This document shows, in pieces, positions 1 to 8,644 of a stretch of 64,000 bases of DNA. Made by a program: the position numbers and the translations under genes. Within the stretch, counting starts at the first letter, position 1; each line of letters begins with the position of its first letter. The notes under the pieces were generated by a model that saw only the letters and a list, made by a program, of their open reading frames with translations, was not told where the DNA came from and made no database searches. This stretch comes from DASQUK01 sp046726215 (GTDB lineage: Bacteria; Actinomycetota; Acidimicrobiia; Acidimicrobiales; VFJN01), in contig JBKPAA010000060.1 of NCBI GenBank assembly GCA_046726215.1, positions 11,529-75,528 of the forward strand, in the 5' to 3' direction.

Positions 1-722
1 AAGTGGACCGGCGTGACCGGTCCGTAGGCGTGCACGAAGCGGCGGACGAGCTCGGTGCGGGCCGCCGCGACGTCGCCTCCGAGCGGCCCGCCCAGCCAGA
101 TGTCGGTACCCATCAGCGTCTGGCGGGACCCCTGTGGCCAGCCGTAGCAGAACACCCCGGCGGTGCCGGCCAGCCGCAGCAGCTGGTCGGGCACGTGGTG
201 GACGTCGCACACCTCGCACCACGGCTCGAGCTCGCTCGGCAACCGACCGTGGAGGGCCTCGCTGAGCTGGCCCTTGGTGCGTGACTCCCCGTCGGCCACC
301 ACCGCCGCCAGCACGCCGAGCACCATGCTCAGCGCCTCCCGGGCCGTCCACCCCGCAGCCTCGATCGGCGGCCACGAGCCCGACAGCTGCTCGCGCAGCG
401 ACTCCTCGTCGGCCGCCAGCGCCCCGGGCCCGAACACCGTGGCGTCCTGCCGCGGCACGATGTAGGCGGCACCCCGCGGGCCGAGGAAGCGCAGGAGCGA
501 CCGGTCATCGAGGAGCGCGTCCTCGAGCGCGGCCGGGGTGAACCCGTCGACGCGAGCGGCGAGCGCGACGCCGGCGTTGCCCGGCGGCGTGTCCTGCACA
601 CCGCACACGGCGGCGGCCTCGACGACGCCATCCTCCGGCAGTCGCTCGTGCAGGTTGTGGGCGGCCACGCGGAAGGCGACGACCTGCTCAGCGGAGACGC
701 GATGTATCGCCTGCCGGCCCAT
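1..722 (-). CDS. Winged-helix DNA-binding domain protein (HTH_42/AlkZ-like), 3' end cut by window
   Basis: About 240 codons are visible and the reading frame is still open at the window edge. The N-terminal part reads like the HTH_42 (AlkZ-like) family: the opening has the 'SAEQVVAFRVAAHNL' character, followed by 'AVCGVQDTPPGNAGVALAAR' and 'RGAAYIVPRQD'. Relatives in this superfamily include DNA glycosylases that unhook interstrand cross-links, but most members have no known role. I chose the ATG at 722 because family members begin close to the 'VSAEQV' segment. The same frame stays open up to an ATG at 815 that overlaps the TGA of the upstream DUF1990 gene (TGATG), so a translationally coupled start there, giving 31 extra residues, is possible. 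Confidence 0.72.
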   Translation of the reverse strand, partial: MGRQAIHRVSAEQVVAFRVAAHNLHERLPEDGVVEAAAVCGVQDTPPGNAGVALAARVDGFTPAALEDALLDDRSLLRFLGPRGAAYIVPRQDATVFGPGALAADEESLREQLSGSWPPIEAAGWTAREALSMVLGVLAAVVADGESRTKGQLSEALHGRLPSELEPWCEVCDVHHVPDQLLRLAGTAGVFCYGWPQGSRQTLMGTDIWLGGPLGGDVAAARTELVRRFVHAYGPVTPVH

Positions 723-814
723 TGACACCGAGGCTAGGTGTCGCGTCGATGCCGGGGTGCCGGCACCGCGGAGGGTGCTGAGGTCGTCGCGGAACGTCCG
801 TCGGCCCGCGATCA

Positions 815-1402
815 TCACGCCAGCGCCTCTCGCACATGGGTCGCCAGTGCGTCGAGGTACGCCTGCGTCGCCCTCGCCTGCTGCCCGCGCGCCACCGGCC
901 CACCCAGCCGCATCAAGGGGTGGCGCGGCCGCGAGAAGGCGGTGATGGACAGCCGCACCTCAGCGCCGGCGTCGGGGGCGTCGCGTTCGACCATGAACGC
1001 CTCCTCACCGCTCGCCGGGTGGATCGGCAGCGTCCCGTAGCCGAAGCCGAACCGGTGGGGTTCGTCGACCACCCAGGCGATGCGGCACGAGGCGATCACG
1101 TGGATGCCGGCCACGGGCACGTCGAGCGCCACCACGGTGCCCACCGACACCGGCGGGTCGTCCGGCGCCACGCGGAAACCCTGCCGGCGGTGGAGCTGCC
1201 AGCCGCGGATGCCGCCGACGGCGGCGACGAACGCCTCGTCCCCGCGCCCGACCACGCGAGCGACACGCACATGGTGGTAGCCGGCCGGCAGGTCGTCGGG
1301 ATGCGCCGTCGCCCCCACGCGGTCGTAGGTGAAGGGCGCATCGCCCATCTCGGCCAACACGTGCGACAGTCTGGCGTCGGAAGGGCGGCGGACGAGGAAC
1401 AC
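815..1402 (-). CDS. DUF1990 family protein
   Basis: This 195-aa protein matches the actinobacterial DUF1990 family. It opens with 'FLVRRPSDARLSHVL', has the typical 'FTYDRVGAT' stretch, then 'YHHVRVARVVGRGDEAF' and the late segment 'WVVDEPHRFGFGYGTLPIHP'. The family is single-domain and has no established enzymatic role. The GTG at 1402 was chosen because AGGAGG lies four bases upstream and family similarity begins there; the frame is open further upstream to 1612 but that part looks like non-family sequence. It is co-directional with the winged-helix gene, whose earliest possible ATG overlaps this stop codon, so the two are probably co-transcribed. Confidence 0.85.
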   Translation of the reverse strand: MFLVRRPSDARLSHVLAEMGDAPFTYDRVGATAHPDDLPAGYHHVRVARVVGRGDEAFVAAVGGIRGWQLHRRQGFRVAPDDPPVSVGTVVALDVPVAGIHVIASCRIAWVVDEPHRFGFGYGTLPIHPASGEEAFMVERDAPDAGAEVRLSITAFSRPRHPLMRLGGPVARGQQARATQAYLDALATHVREALA

Positions 1403-1525
1403 GGCGCCTCCTGCACGGTGGGGCGAGCCTGACCCTAGACAGCGCCGACCCCAGGGCGGACAACGGCGCCGGACATGCGTCCGTCGTTCGGCGTAACCTG
1501 GCGCCCACGGGCCGAGGAGGTACGC

Positions 1526-1846
1526 ATGGTCGACAACGAACGCTTGCGTCCGGTCGAGCGACGGGTCCTGCGATGGGCCCAGGCCGGTGTGGGTGATGCG
1601 GAGATCGGCCATCGCTTCCGCCGGAGCGAGCGCTGGGCGGCACAGGTGCGCTACCTAGCCGGACTCGACCGGAGCGCCAACCGGCCGGTCCCCCAGGACC
1701 GCCTGCGCCCCATCGAGCGCCGCGTCCTCCGCTGGCGTGACCAGGGCGAGAACCTGGTGGACCTGAGTGACCGGTTCCTCCGCAGCCCGGGGCACCTCGC
1801 CCGGGTCGAGGAATACGCCCGCTACAAGCTGGCGGCCGCGGAGTAG
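1526..1846 (+). CDS. Small protein made of two tandem HTH-like repeats
   Basis: This 106-aa protein starts at an ATG preceded by GAGGAGG (1514-1520). It consists of two copies of one unit: 'ERLRPVERRVLRWAQAG' with 'GDAEIGHRFRRS' near residues 4-34, then 'DRLRPIERRVLRWRDQG' with 'NLVDLSDRFLRS' near residues 56-87. Each unit resembles a sigma-70 region 4 or LuxR-type helix-turn-helix in which an xERRVLRW helix is followed by a turn and a second helix. It has no receiver, sensor or sigma region 2. A DNA-binding role is inferred from this resemblance only. The gene stands alone between minus-strand neighbours. Confidence 0.7.
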   Translation: MVDNERLRPVERRVLRWAQAGVGDAEIGHRFRRSERWAAQVRYLAGLDRSANRPVPQDRLRPIERRVLRWRDQGENLVDLSDRFLRSPGHLARVEEYARYKLAAAE

Positions 1847-1898
1847 ACCCAGGACCTCCAGACCCTCACCCTCTAGTCGAGGTTGAGGTTCCGTTTGG

Positions 1899-3134
1899 CT
1901 ACCCATCCCTCAGCACGGTCTGCTCGTCGCGGCGGTGGGTCAGAACCGTGTCGAGGTACGACCGCAGCGTCACGTCCATCGGGACCTCGCTGCCGGCGCG
2001 CTCCGAGAGGTAGTAGCGGTGCTCGAGCAGCTCGTGGAACAGCTCGGGCGGCTCCAGGCGCCCGCGCAGGGCTTGCGGCACCCGAGCCATCACCGGTTCG
2101 TACACATCGGTCAGCCAGCGGGCCGCGATCACCGCCTGGGGGACCTCGCCATCCGCTGCGCCGCTGATCGACGCGCCGAAGGCGGCAATGTCGTTCAGCA
2201 GCCGCCGGGCCTGGTTCTCCTGCACCTCCAGCCCGGTCAATCGGCGCAGCTCCCGGGCGTGATGTCCCTCCTCCACCACCACGGGGCGAACCCGCAGGCG
2301 GGAGCCCTCGGGATCGTGCTCGACCAGCAGCTCATCGACGTCGAACCCCAGCTCGTTGAGGCGGCGGATGCGCCGGTCGATCAGGTGGCGATCGTCGAGG
2401 GAGAGCTCCTCGGTGGCGGTGAGCTCGTCCCACAGCGCCCCGTACCGGTCCTCGAGCTGATCGGCGATCTCCACCACGTCGATCTCGGGCCCGAGGTCAC
2501 CGCTGGCCTGGAGGTCGAGGAGGCCGCCAGCGACGTTCTCGCGGGCGATCTCGATGTCGCTCGCGCGCATGCCGTCGGGCAACTCGTCGCGGCGTTCGGC
2601 GGTCTCGGCGTCGACGAGGTACGCCATGAGGGCGCCGGCATCCCGCCGGAACAGCAGGTTCGACAACGAGCTGTCGCCCCAGAAGAACCCCTCGAGGTGG
2701 AGGCGCGCCAGCAGCACGACGCCGGCGTCGATGAGCCGTGCGGGCAGATCCGGCCGCCGCTCCTGGGCGAACAGGTACCGGTAGGGCAGGGAGAAGTCGA
2801 GGTATCGAGTGATGAGCACTGACCCCAGGGACTCCCCCGTCGGTGCCCGCCGCCCCGTGACCAGCCCGGTGGGTTGGACCGCAGGTAGGCCCTCGGCCGT
2901 GAGGCGGCGCAGCATGCCGTACTCGCGGCGGGCGTCGCGCTCGGTGGTCTCCTTGAGCGCGAAGACGCGGCCGCCGTCGGCCACGAAGCGGACAACGTGG
3001 CGGCTGGTGCCGTGCACCATGTCGACCAGTCGGGGATCTTCCCAGGACTCCAGCGGTGTGCTCCACGGCAGGTCGAGCAGCCCGCCCGGCTCGTTTCCGG
3101 GAACGAACTGCAACCGGACGGCCACGCGCCTCAC
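1899..3134 (-). CDS. DUF4032 protein with kinase-like N-terminal domain
   Basis: This 411-aa protein has two parts. The N-terminal half resembles the lipopolysaccharide-kinase/RIO fold: a lysine in 'VFALKET', a catalytic-loop-like 'FFWGDSSLSNLLF' and a metal-site-like 'YLVDAET'. The C-terminal half (from about residue 230) is the DUF4032 region, ending in 'LLEHRYYLSERAG' and 'DVTLRSYLDTVL'. Length and order agree with actinobacterial DUF4032 proteins. The substrate is unknown, and kinase activity is inferred from the motif positions. Start is GTG at 3134; a GTG at 3125 would shorten it by three residues. It stands divergent from the TetR gene at 3199. Confidence 0.85.
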   Translation of the reverse strand: MRRVAVRLQFVPGNEPGGLLDLPWSTPLESWEDPRLVDMVHGTSRHVVRFVADGGRVFALKETTERDARREYGMLRRLTAEGLPAVQPTGLVTGRRAPTGESLGSVLITRYLDFSLPYRYLFAQERRPDLPARLIDAGVVLLARLHLEGFFWGDSSLSNLLFRRDAGALMAYLVDAETAERRDELPDGMRASDIEIARENVAGGLLDLQASGDLGPEIDVVEIADQLEDRYGALWDELTATEELSLDDRHLIDRRIRRLNELGFDVDELLVEHDPEGSRLRVRPVVVEEGHHARELRRLTGLEVQENQARRLLNDIAAFGASISGAADGEVPQAVIAARWLTDVYEPVMARVPQALRGRLEPPELFHELLEHRYYLSERAGSEVPMDVTLRSYLDTVLTHRRDEQTVLRDG

Positions 3135-3198
3135 GCTACGCCCGCTCGCCCACGCCCCGGCCTCGAGTTCGGCACCAATGCGTTTGGTCTAGGCTCTA

Positions 3199-3927
3199 AT
3201 GCGCATGTCCGACACGGCCACCGCCCCGCCCGGCACCGGTACGGCGACCGCCACCACCGCCGAGCGGCTCATCGACGCCGCCGAGGCGCTGTTCGCCGCC
3301 CACGGCATCGACGCCGTCAGCCTGCGGGAGATCAACCGGGCCGCCGGCGCCCGCAACGCGTCGGCCCTCCAGTACCACTTCGGCGGCCGCGACGGGCTCC
3401 TCCGGGCGGTGCTCGCCAAGCACCACCACGCGGTCGAGGCCCGACGCCACGCCATGCTCGATGCCTGCGAGGCCGACGGCCACGCCGACCTCCGGGCGTT
3501 GGCCGGCGTCCTGGTGAGGCCCAGCGCCGCCATGCTGGCCGACCGCGACGGCGGGCCCGCGTACCTGCAGATCATCGCCGACCTCATGAACCGGCCCCGG
3601 CCCGTGATCGACCCCGCGGCCCTCGACGACCCGGCGTCCAGCATCTTCCGCTGGCGCACGCTGGTCGCCGGCCTGCTCGACAACGACGCCACCCGGCTGC
3701 ACCGTCGGTTCGTGGCCATGCGGTTCGCCGCGGTCGAGCTGGCCCGACGGGCGCGCTCGGCACCCCACACCGATGACCGGCTGTTCGTCAGCCACCTGGT
3801 CGACCTGGTCGCAGGGTTGCTGGCCGCTCCCCTGTCCGACGAGACCCGCCGCCTCGATGCCCAGCGCTCCCGGGCGGCCGGTTCGGACCCCGACGCCGTT
3901 CAAGACGTCCGCCCCCGAGGAGGCTGA
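3199..3927 (+). CDS. TetR/AcrR-family transcriptional regulator
   Basis: This 242-aa protein has a classical TetR N-terminal HTH: 'RLIDAAEALFAAHGIDAVSLREI' followed by 'GARNASALQYHFGGRDGLL' (about residues 24-76). The rest is a helical ligand-binding domain. A second in-frame ATG lies at 3205. The stop is only five bases before the acyl-CoA dehydrogenase start, so the two genes form a transcription unit, and the regulator probably responds to an acyl-CoA or a related compound. That ligand is inferred from context, not visible in the sequence. Confidence 0.93.
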   Translation: MRMSDTATAPPGTGTATATTAERLIDAAEALFAAHGIDAVSLREINRAAGARNASALQYHFGGRDGLLRAVLAKHHHAVEARRHAMLDACEADGHADLRALAGVLVRPSAAMLADRDGGPAYLQIIADLMNRPRPVIDPAALDDPASSIFRWRTLVAGLLDNDATRLHRRFVAMRFAAVELARRARSAPHTDDRLFVSHLVDLVAGLLAAPLSDETRRLDAQRSRAAGSDPDAVQDVRPRGG

Positions 3928-3932
3928 GCGCC

Positions 3933-5162
3933 ATGGCCATCGACTTCACCCTCACCCCCGAACTGGAGGACATCCGGCTGCGGGTCCACGCATTCGTCGA
4001 CGACGTGGTCAAGCCGGGGGAGGCGCGCATCGGCAACCGCGACGAGATCGAGCGCGCCGACTACATCAAGGTCCTCCTCGAGATGCGGGCTGCGGCTCAG
4101 GAGGCCGGCCTGTGGCTCCCCCACATGCCCGAGGAATGGGGAGGCATGGGCCTCGGTCACGTCGAGCTGGCCATGGTCCAGGCCGAGGCGGCCAAGTCGA
4201 CGTACGGGCCCTGGGTCCTCAACTGCCAGGCGCCCGACGAGGGCAATATGCACACGCTGCTGCACTGGGGCACCGAGGAGCAGAAGCAGGGCTACCTGCG
4301 CCCGCTGTGTGAGGGCCGGGCGATGAGCTGCTTCGCCATGACCGAACCCGAGGTGGCGGGGTCGGACCCCACGCTGATCCGCACCCACGCCGACCAGGAC
4401 GGCGACGAGTGGGTGATCAGCGGCCACAAGTGGTTCATCTCCAACGCCCACCGGGCGAGCTTCGCCATCCTCATCGCCCGCACCGAGGACGACCCCGAGC
4501 TGCCCCAGGCCGCCAACACCGCGTTCATCGTCGACATCCCGTCCGAGGGATGGACCGAGGTCCGGCAGATCGAGACCATGCACGGCTCGACCGGCCACTC
4601 CGAGATCCGCATCGAGGGCCTGCGGGTGCCCGACGACCACATGCTGGGCGGCCGAGGCCAGGGCCACATGCTGGGCCAGTACCGGCTCGGCCCGGCCCGG
4701 CTGGCGCACTGCATGCGCTGGATCGCCCAGGCCGAGATGGCGCTCGACATGATGGTGGACCGCGCCCTCAACCGCTTCGCCCACGGGTCGCTGCTGGCGG
4801 AGAAGCAGGGCATCCAGTGGATGATCGCCGACTCCACCATGGAGCTTTACCAGGCGAAGCTCATGGTGCTGCACGCCGCCTACCGGATCGACCACAAGCT
4901 CGACTTCAAGAGCGAGGTGTCGATGGCCAAGCACTTCGTGGCCAACGCGCTCAACCGGATCATCGACCGGTCGATCCAGGTGCACGGGGCGCTCGGCTAT
5001 TCGACCGACACACCGCTGGCCAACATGTACCAGCACGCCCGCTGGGCCCGGTTCGCCGACGGCGCCGACGAGGTCCACCAGATGCGCATCGCGCAGCGCA
5101 CCATCGCCGCCTACAAGGACCACGGGTCGACCCGGACCGCGACCGGCGACCTGCCGTTGTAG
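3933..5162 (+). CDS. Acyl-CoA dehydrogenase family protein
   Basis: This 409-aa flavoenzyme would catalyse alpha,beta-dehydrogenation of an acyl-CoA thioester with FAD. Typical segments appear in order: the N-terminal helical domain ('PELEDIRLRVHAFVDDVV'), the middle-domain signature 'CFAMTEPEVAGSDPT', the 'GHKWFISNA' strand, and the C-terminal FAD segment 'IQVHGALGYSTDTPLANMYQ'. Length is normal for the family, and substrate chain length cannot be read. It follows the TetR gene after five bases and is probably regulated by it. It converges on the AI-2E gene, with a repeat-rich hairpin spacer between the stops. Confidence 0.93.
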   Translation: MAIDFTLTPELEDIRLRVHAFVDDVVKPGEARIGNRDEIERADYIKVLLEMRAAAQEAGLWLPHMPEEWGGMGLGHVELAMVQAEAAKSTYGPWVLNCQAPDEGNMHTLLHWGTEEQKQGYLRPLCEGRAMSCFAMTEPEVAGSDPTLIRTHADQDGDEWVISGHKWFISNAHRASFAILIARTEDDPELPQAANTAFIVDIPSEGWTEVRQIETMHGSTGHSEIRIEGLRVPDDHMLGGRGQGHMLGQYRLGPARLAHCMRWIAQAEMALDMMVDRALNRFAHGSLLAEKQGIQWMIADSTMELYQAKLMVLHAAYRIDHKLDFKSEVSMAKHFVANALNRIIDRSIQVHGALGYSTDTPLANMYQHARWARFADGADEVHQMRIAQRTIAAYKDHGSTRTATGDLPL

Positions 5163-5173
5163 GCCCCCCGGCG

Positions 5174-5274
5174 CCCGAGGCAATAGGGACCGCCGCGGAG
5201 CTCTCGAGGCAATACCGTCCGGCCCCCGGACCCGAGAGCCTCGGGGTCGCCCGGGCGGACGCTATTGCCTCGGG
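5174..5274. repeat. Inverted and direct repeats with hairpins between convergent genes
   Basis: A 13-bp exact inverted repeat (CCCGAGGCAATAG at 5174-5186 and its complement at 5262-5274) brackets the space between two convergent stop codons. A third partial copy, CGAGGCAATA, lies at 5205-5214 in direct orientation. Between them are two short hairpins: GTCCGG-CCC-CCGGAC (5217-5231) and CCCGAG-AGC-CTCGGG (5231-5245). Neither is followed by a T-run. A bidirectional transcription stop or a small dispersed repeat are both possible. Confidence 0.55.
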
Positions 5275-5276
5275 TG

Positions 5277-6539
5277 TCAGTCGCCTCCGGCGCCCCCGTC
5301 GCCCCCTGCGCCCGCCGCACCCCCGCCGGTCACTCCCCCCTGCGCCGTCCCGTCGGGGCCGTCGTGCTGTCCCTTGCGACGCCGCCAGGGCAGCCGCCTG
5401 CGCAGGCCCGACAGGCGGTGGCGCATGACCTGCGTCTCCGGTTCGGGCATCTCGCCGCGCCGGTCCAGGTACACGGCCTTGCTGGCGGCGAACAGCGGCG
5501 TGGCCACCAACGCCCCCGGGACCCCCCCGGCTGCCCCACCGATCAGGACCGCCAGCATCGTCGCCGGCGGCGACAGGTTGACCGCTCGGCCGACGATCGC
5601 GGGGCTGATGACGTGGTTCTCGAGGTTCTGGTACGCGACGACGATCGCCAGGGCGATGATGGCCACGACCGGGCCCTGCGTGACGGCCAGCAGCACGAAG
5701 AAGCCGCCGCCGAGCAGGCCGCCGATCTGGGGGATCAGGTTGGTGAACGTCGTCCAGAGCCCGGCCACCGGTGCCAACGGCACGCCCAGCAGCAGCCCGG
5801 CCGACAGCGTCACCAACCCGGCGAGAATGGCCACGAACATGGAGCCTGCGAAGTAGCTGCCGAACGTGGAGTAGACGATCCGCCCCAGCCGATCCGCCTG
5901 CCCCTGGCCACGGACGGGCACGAGCACCCGGAAGCGACGCACGATGGCCTCGCCATCGACCATCACCCCGAGAGCGGTGACCAGCACGACGACCGCACTC
6001 AGCACACCACCGAGCAGCCGCTCGCCCAGGCTGGCCAGCGTGGCATCGTCGACCTTGGCCGGCGCGTCCTCGATCCACTCCTCGATGGAACCGGCGGCGT
6101 CGGCCTCCTCGAGGCGGGGACCGATGATCGGCCAGCTGTAGAACTCGCGCACGGTCGTGGGCAGCTCCTTGCTGAACTCACGCGACTGGCGGATCGCCGC
6201 CGGTGCGACCAGCAACACGATGGCGGCCACCGCGACCGTCAGGCCCGTTCCGACGATCACCACCGCAGTGCCGCGCGTCGTGTGCCAGCGGCGCTGGGCA
6301 GCGTTGACGACCGGGGTGAGGGCCAGGCCCAGCAAGACGCCGACGCCGACGCCCGTGAGCACGTCGCCGGCCCGATCGCCGATGGCGAACAGCGCCACCG
6401 CCACGGCCGCCGCCAGGATCAGCGCGACGAACGACCAGGGATCGATGTCGACGAGCACGCGCGCCTCGGCTCGATCGGGTTGATCGCGCGCATCACCCGG
6501 CGGCCCCGAGCCCTGGTCGGCGGTCACCTCGTCGGCCAC
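5277..6539 (-). CDS. AI-2E family transporter (first of a divergent pair)
   Basis: This 420-aa polytopic membrane protein belongs to the AI-2E transporter (formerly UPF0118/PerM) family. An early hydrophobic pair ('FVALILAAAVAVALFAI', 'GDVLTGVGVGVLLGLALTPV') leads to a long extramembrane segment rich in acidic residues, then a C-terminal membrane block containing the family signature 'LWTTFTNLIPQIGGLLGG' and 'YQNLENHVISPAIVGRAVNL'. The tail is basic, then Gly-rich. Some relatives export autoinducer-2 or act as ion antiporters; the substrate here is unknown. The GTG at 6539 is one choice; GTGs at 6527 and 6458 are in frame. It is divergent from a second AI-2E gene only 19 bases away. Confidence 0.85.
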   Translation of the reverse strand: MADEVTADQGSGPPGDARDQPDRAEARVLVDIDPWSFVALILAAAVAVALFAIGDRAGDVLTGVGVGVLLGLALTPVVNAAQRRWHTTRGTAVVIVGTGLTVAVAAIVLLVAPAAIRQSREFSKELPTTVREFYSWPIIGPRLEEADAAGSIEEWIEDAPAKVDDATLASLGERLLGGVLSAVVVLVTALGVMVDGEAIVRRFRVLVPVRGQGQADRLGRIVYSTFGSYFAGSMFVAILAGLVTLSAGLLLGVPLAPVAGLWTTFTNLIPQIGGLLGGGFFVLLAVTQGPVVAIIALAIVVAYQNLENHVISPAIVGRAVNLSPPATMLAVLIGGAAGGVPGALVATPLFAASKAVYLDRRGEMPEPETQVMRHRLSGLRRRLPWRRRKGQHDGPDGTAQGGVTGGGAAGAGGDGGAGGD

Positions 6540-6558
6540 ACCGGTACGGTACGCCTCG

Positions 6559-7773
6559 GTGCAGCCCGGCCCACCCCCCACCGAGCACCGCGTGGTGCGC
6601 ATCACCGCCAAGTCGGCGGTGGTGGGCGTGCTGGTCCTGGTGGCGGCGGTGGTGGCGCAACGGGTGATCGTGGCGGCCCATCGTCCCCTGTCGTGGGCGG
6701 CGGCGGCGGTCGTCGTCGCCGTGCTCATCGACCCGATCGTCGATCTGCTCGACCGTCACATACCCCGGCTGGCCGCAGTAATCGCCGCCCTGGTGGTCGT
6801 CGGGGGCGCGACCTTCGCGGTGATCTACCTGGCGTTCGACGACCTGGCCGACGGGCTCGACCGCCTGCGTCGCGCCGCCGAGGACGCCGCGCAGCAGCTC
6901 GAGGAGCGGGACGACGGGGTCGGCGACCTTGCCCGCGACGTCGATGCCGCCCGTCGGGTGGAGCTGTTCGTCGACACCCTCGACGAGCGGGTCGGCGGCG
7001 GCAACGCGGTGCTGGTGTCCACCGCCGGGACCGCGCCGACGTACCTGGTGGGCGGGATCCTGACGCTGTTCCTGATGTCGTACGGGCCGCGGTTCGCCCA
7101 ATCCGCGGTGAACCAGTTGCCGTCACCCCGCCAGCGAACCGAGGTGACCGCCGTCGTGACGCGGGCGCTCAATCGGTCCCGCCGGGCGGTGCTGCTGATG
7201 CTCGCCGAGGGTCTGCTGGTGGGATTGGCCATGACCGGCATCGCGTACCTGCTCGACGTGCCGGCGCCGGCGGCCCTGGGGCTGGCGGCCGGGGTCCTGG
7301 CGCTGCTGCCGCACGTCGGCATCGTGCTCGGCAACCTGCCGCTGATCCTGCTGTTGCTGGCGTTGCGGTCCGACCTGACCACGATCCTGGCGGCTGTTGT
7401 GGTCGTGGCCTGCCAGCTGATCGACTCCTACGTGGTGCGGCGCCGCATATCCGAGTCCAGCGTGCACGTCGGGCTGCTGGTGCCCTGGGTGGTGGTGCTG
7501 GTCGGCTACGCCGTGTACGGCGTCGGCGGGGCCGCGTTCGCGCTGGCGTTCGCGGTGTTCGGGCTCGCCGTCCTCGACGAGCTGGGCGCCCGCCGGAGCG
7601 CCGACGCGGCGGAGGCCGAATCGGCGACCGCCGCGGCGGCGGAGGCCAAGCCGACGGGGGAGCAACGTCCAGCCTCCGAGCCGGCAGACCAGCAGCCGCC
7701 GCCCACGCCGGTGCCGTCCGCCGGACACAGCCCCGAGGCGCTGGGCTCCACCGGCCGGGGGGCGGGGTCCTAG
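6559..7773 (+). CDS. AI-2E family transporter (second of a divergent pair)
   Basis: This 404-aa polytopic membrane protein is also of the AI-2E family. Residues about 15-95 hold the first membrane helices, a hydrophilic helical region with many acidic residues follows, and the C-terminal block carries 'LGLAAGVLALLPHVGIVLGN' and 'CQLIDSYVVRRRISES'. The last 55 residues are an Ala/Glu/Pro-rich cytoplasmic tail. It is not a close copy of the neighbouring transporter. The start may be the GTG at 6559 or GTGs at 6592/6595, which would leave more room for the divergent promoters. Confidence 0.85.
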   Translation: MQPGPPPTEHRVVRITAKSAVVGVLVLVAAVVAQRVIVAAHRPLSWAAAAVVVAVLIDPIVDLLDRHIPRLAAVIAALVVVGGATFAVIYLAFDDLADGLDRLRRAAEDAAQQLEERDDGVGDLARDVDAARRVELFVDTLDERVGGGNAVLVSTAGTAPTYLVGGILTLFLMSYGPRFAQSAVNQLPSPRQRTEVTAVVTRALNRSRRAVLLMLAEGLLVGLAMTGIAYLLDVPAPAALGLAAGVLALLPHVGIVLGNLPLILLLLALRSDLTTILAAVVVVACQLIDSYVVRRRISESSVHVGLLVPWVVVLVGYAVYGVGGAAFALAFAVFGLAVLDELGARRSADAAEAESATAAAAEAKPTGEQRPASEPADQQPPPTPVPSAGHSPEALGSTGRGAGS

Positions 7774-7867
7774 CGAGGCGGCCGGGACCCGGGGGGGAGG
7801 CGCAGTCAGGTCTCCGGCGGTCGCCGGTATCCGTCCCCCACCGCCGGCCGCCTGCCAGGCTACGACC

Positions 7868-8221
7868 GTGCCCAGCGACGAGGGCGAGCGCGACACCGAC
7901 TTCCCCGACTACCGCTTCACACTCGCCAACGAGCGCACGTTCCTGGCCTGGATGCGCACGTCGTTGGCGCTGCTGGCCGGCGGGATCGCGCTCCGCCAGG
8001 TGGTGCCCTCGTTCGGGGTGCGGGGCGTGCGCACCACCCTCGCGGTCGCAGCGGTGGTGCTCAGCCTCGTCTTGGCGGTCACCAGCTACGTGCGCTGGAA
8101 CCAGATCGAGCGAGCGATGCGGCGAGGCGAGCCGCTCCCCCACCCGCTGGCGATCCCGGTCCTGGCCACGGTCATCGCCGCCGTGGCCGGCACGGTCGCC
8201 GTGGTCCTCCTGGTGAGATGA
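7868..8221 (+). CDS. YidH/DUF202 family inner membrane protein
   Basis: This 117-aa protein has the DUF202 signature 'YRFTLANERTFLAWMRTSLALL' at residues 15-36 and three predicted membrane helices ('LALLAGGIALRQVV', 'LAVAAVVLSLVLAVTSYV', 'VLATVIAAVAGTVAVVLLV'). Start is GTG at 7868. The stop overlaps the start of the next DUF202 gene (ATGA, 8218-8221), which indicates translational coupling. Such pairs of one longer and one shorter DUF202 protein are common in actinobacteria and have no known function. Confidence 0.9.
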   Translation: MPSDEGERDTDFPDYRFTLANERTFLAWMRTSLALLAGGIALRQVVPSFGVRGVRTTLAVAAVVLSLVLAVTSYVRWNQIERAMRRGEPLPHPLAIPVLATVIAAVAGTVAVVLLVR

Positions 8222-8538
8222 CCGAGGCACCCGAGTCCCGCGTCGGCGGCACCGGCCTACAGGCGGAGCGCACGCAGCTGGCCTGGGTGCGCACGGCCCT
8301 CGCCTCGGGCGCGCTGGCGGCGATCGCGACCCGGTTGACGGCCAGGGGCCCGTCGCTGGTCCTGGCCGCAGTGTTCGGCCTGGTCGTCGCGCTCCCCGGT
8401 GTCGCGGCCGCGCTGGGGCGCATCCGGAGCCTCGGGCGGCGGCCCGTGCCGGGGGCGGCCGCACCATGGACGGTGGCGCTGCTGGCGGCCTCGCTGGCGC
8501 TGGCCGACGGGCTGGCGCTCGCGCTCCTGGCGGGCTGA
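8218..8538 (+). CDS. DUF202 domain-containing protein
   Basis: This 106-aa protein carries a shorter version of the DUF202 motif ('LQAERTQLAWVRTALASGAL') followed by two or three hydrophobic helices. It is coupled to the preceding YidH-like gene by a four-base overlap, so the two products probably form a hetero-oligomer in the membrane. No function is known for the family. Confidence 0.88.
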   Translation: MTEAPESRVGGTGLQAERTQLAWVRTALASGALAAIATRLTARGPSLVLAAVFGLVVALPGVAAALGRIRSLGRRPVPGAAAPWTVALLAASLALADGLALALLAG

Positions 8539-8644
8539 GCTGGTGCAACGCGGGTTAGCACGGGGTACCAGGGGGTAGCCGGCCGACGATGACAATTCCG
8601 GACGGCCGGACGGGCGACGAGGTGGTCGAAGGGATGACGGCGGC

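Noticed and set aside
5265..8216. A 983-codon plus-strand open frame.
   Set aside because: It runs antisense through one AI-2E gene and out of frame through the other; the translation is Arg/Gln/His-rich with no family, as expected from high-GC shadow frames.
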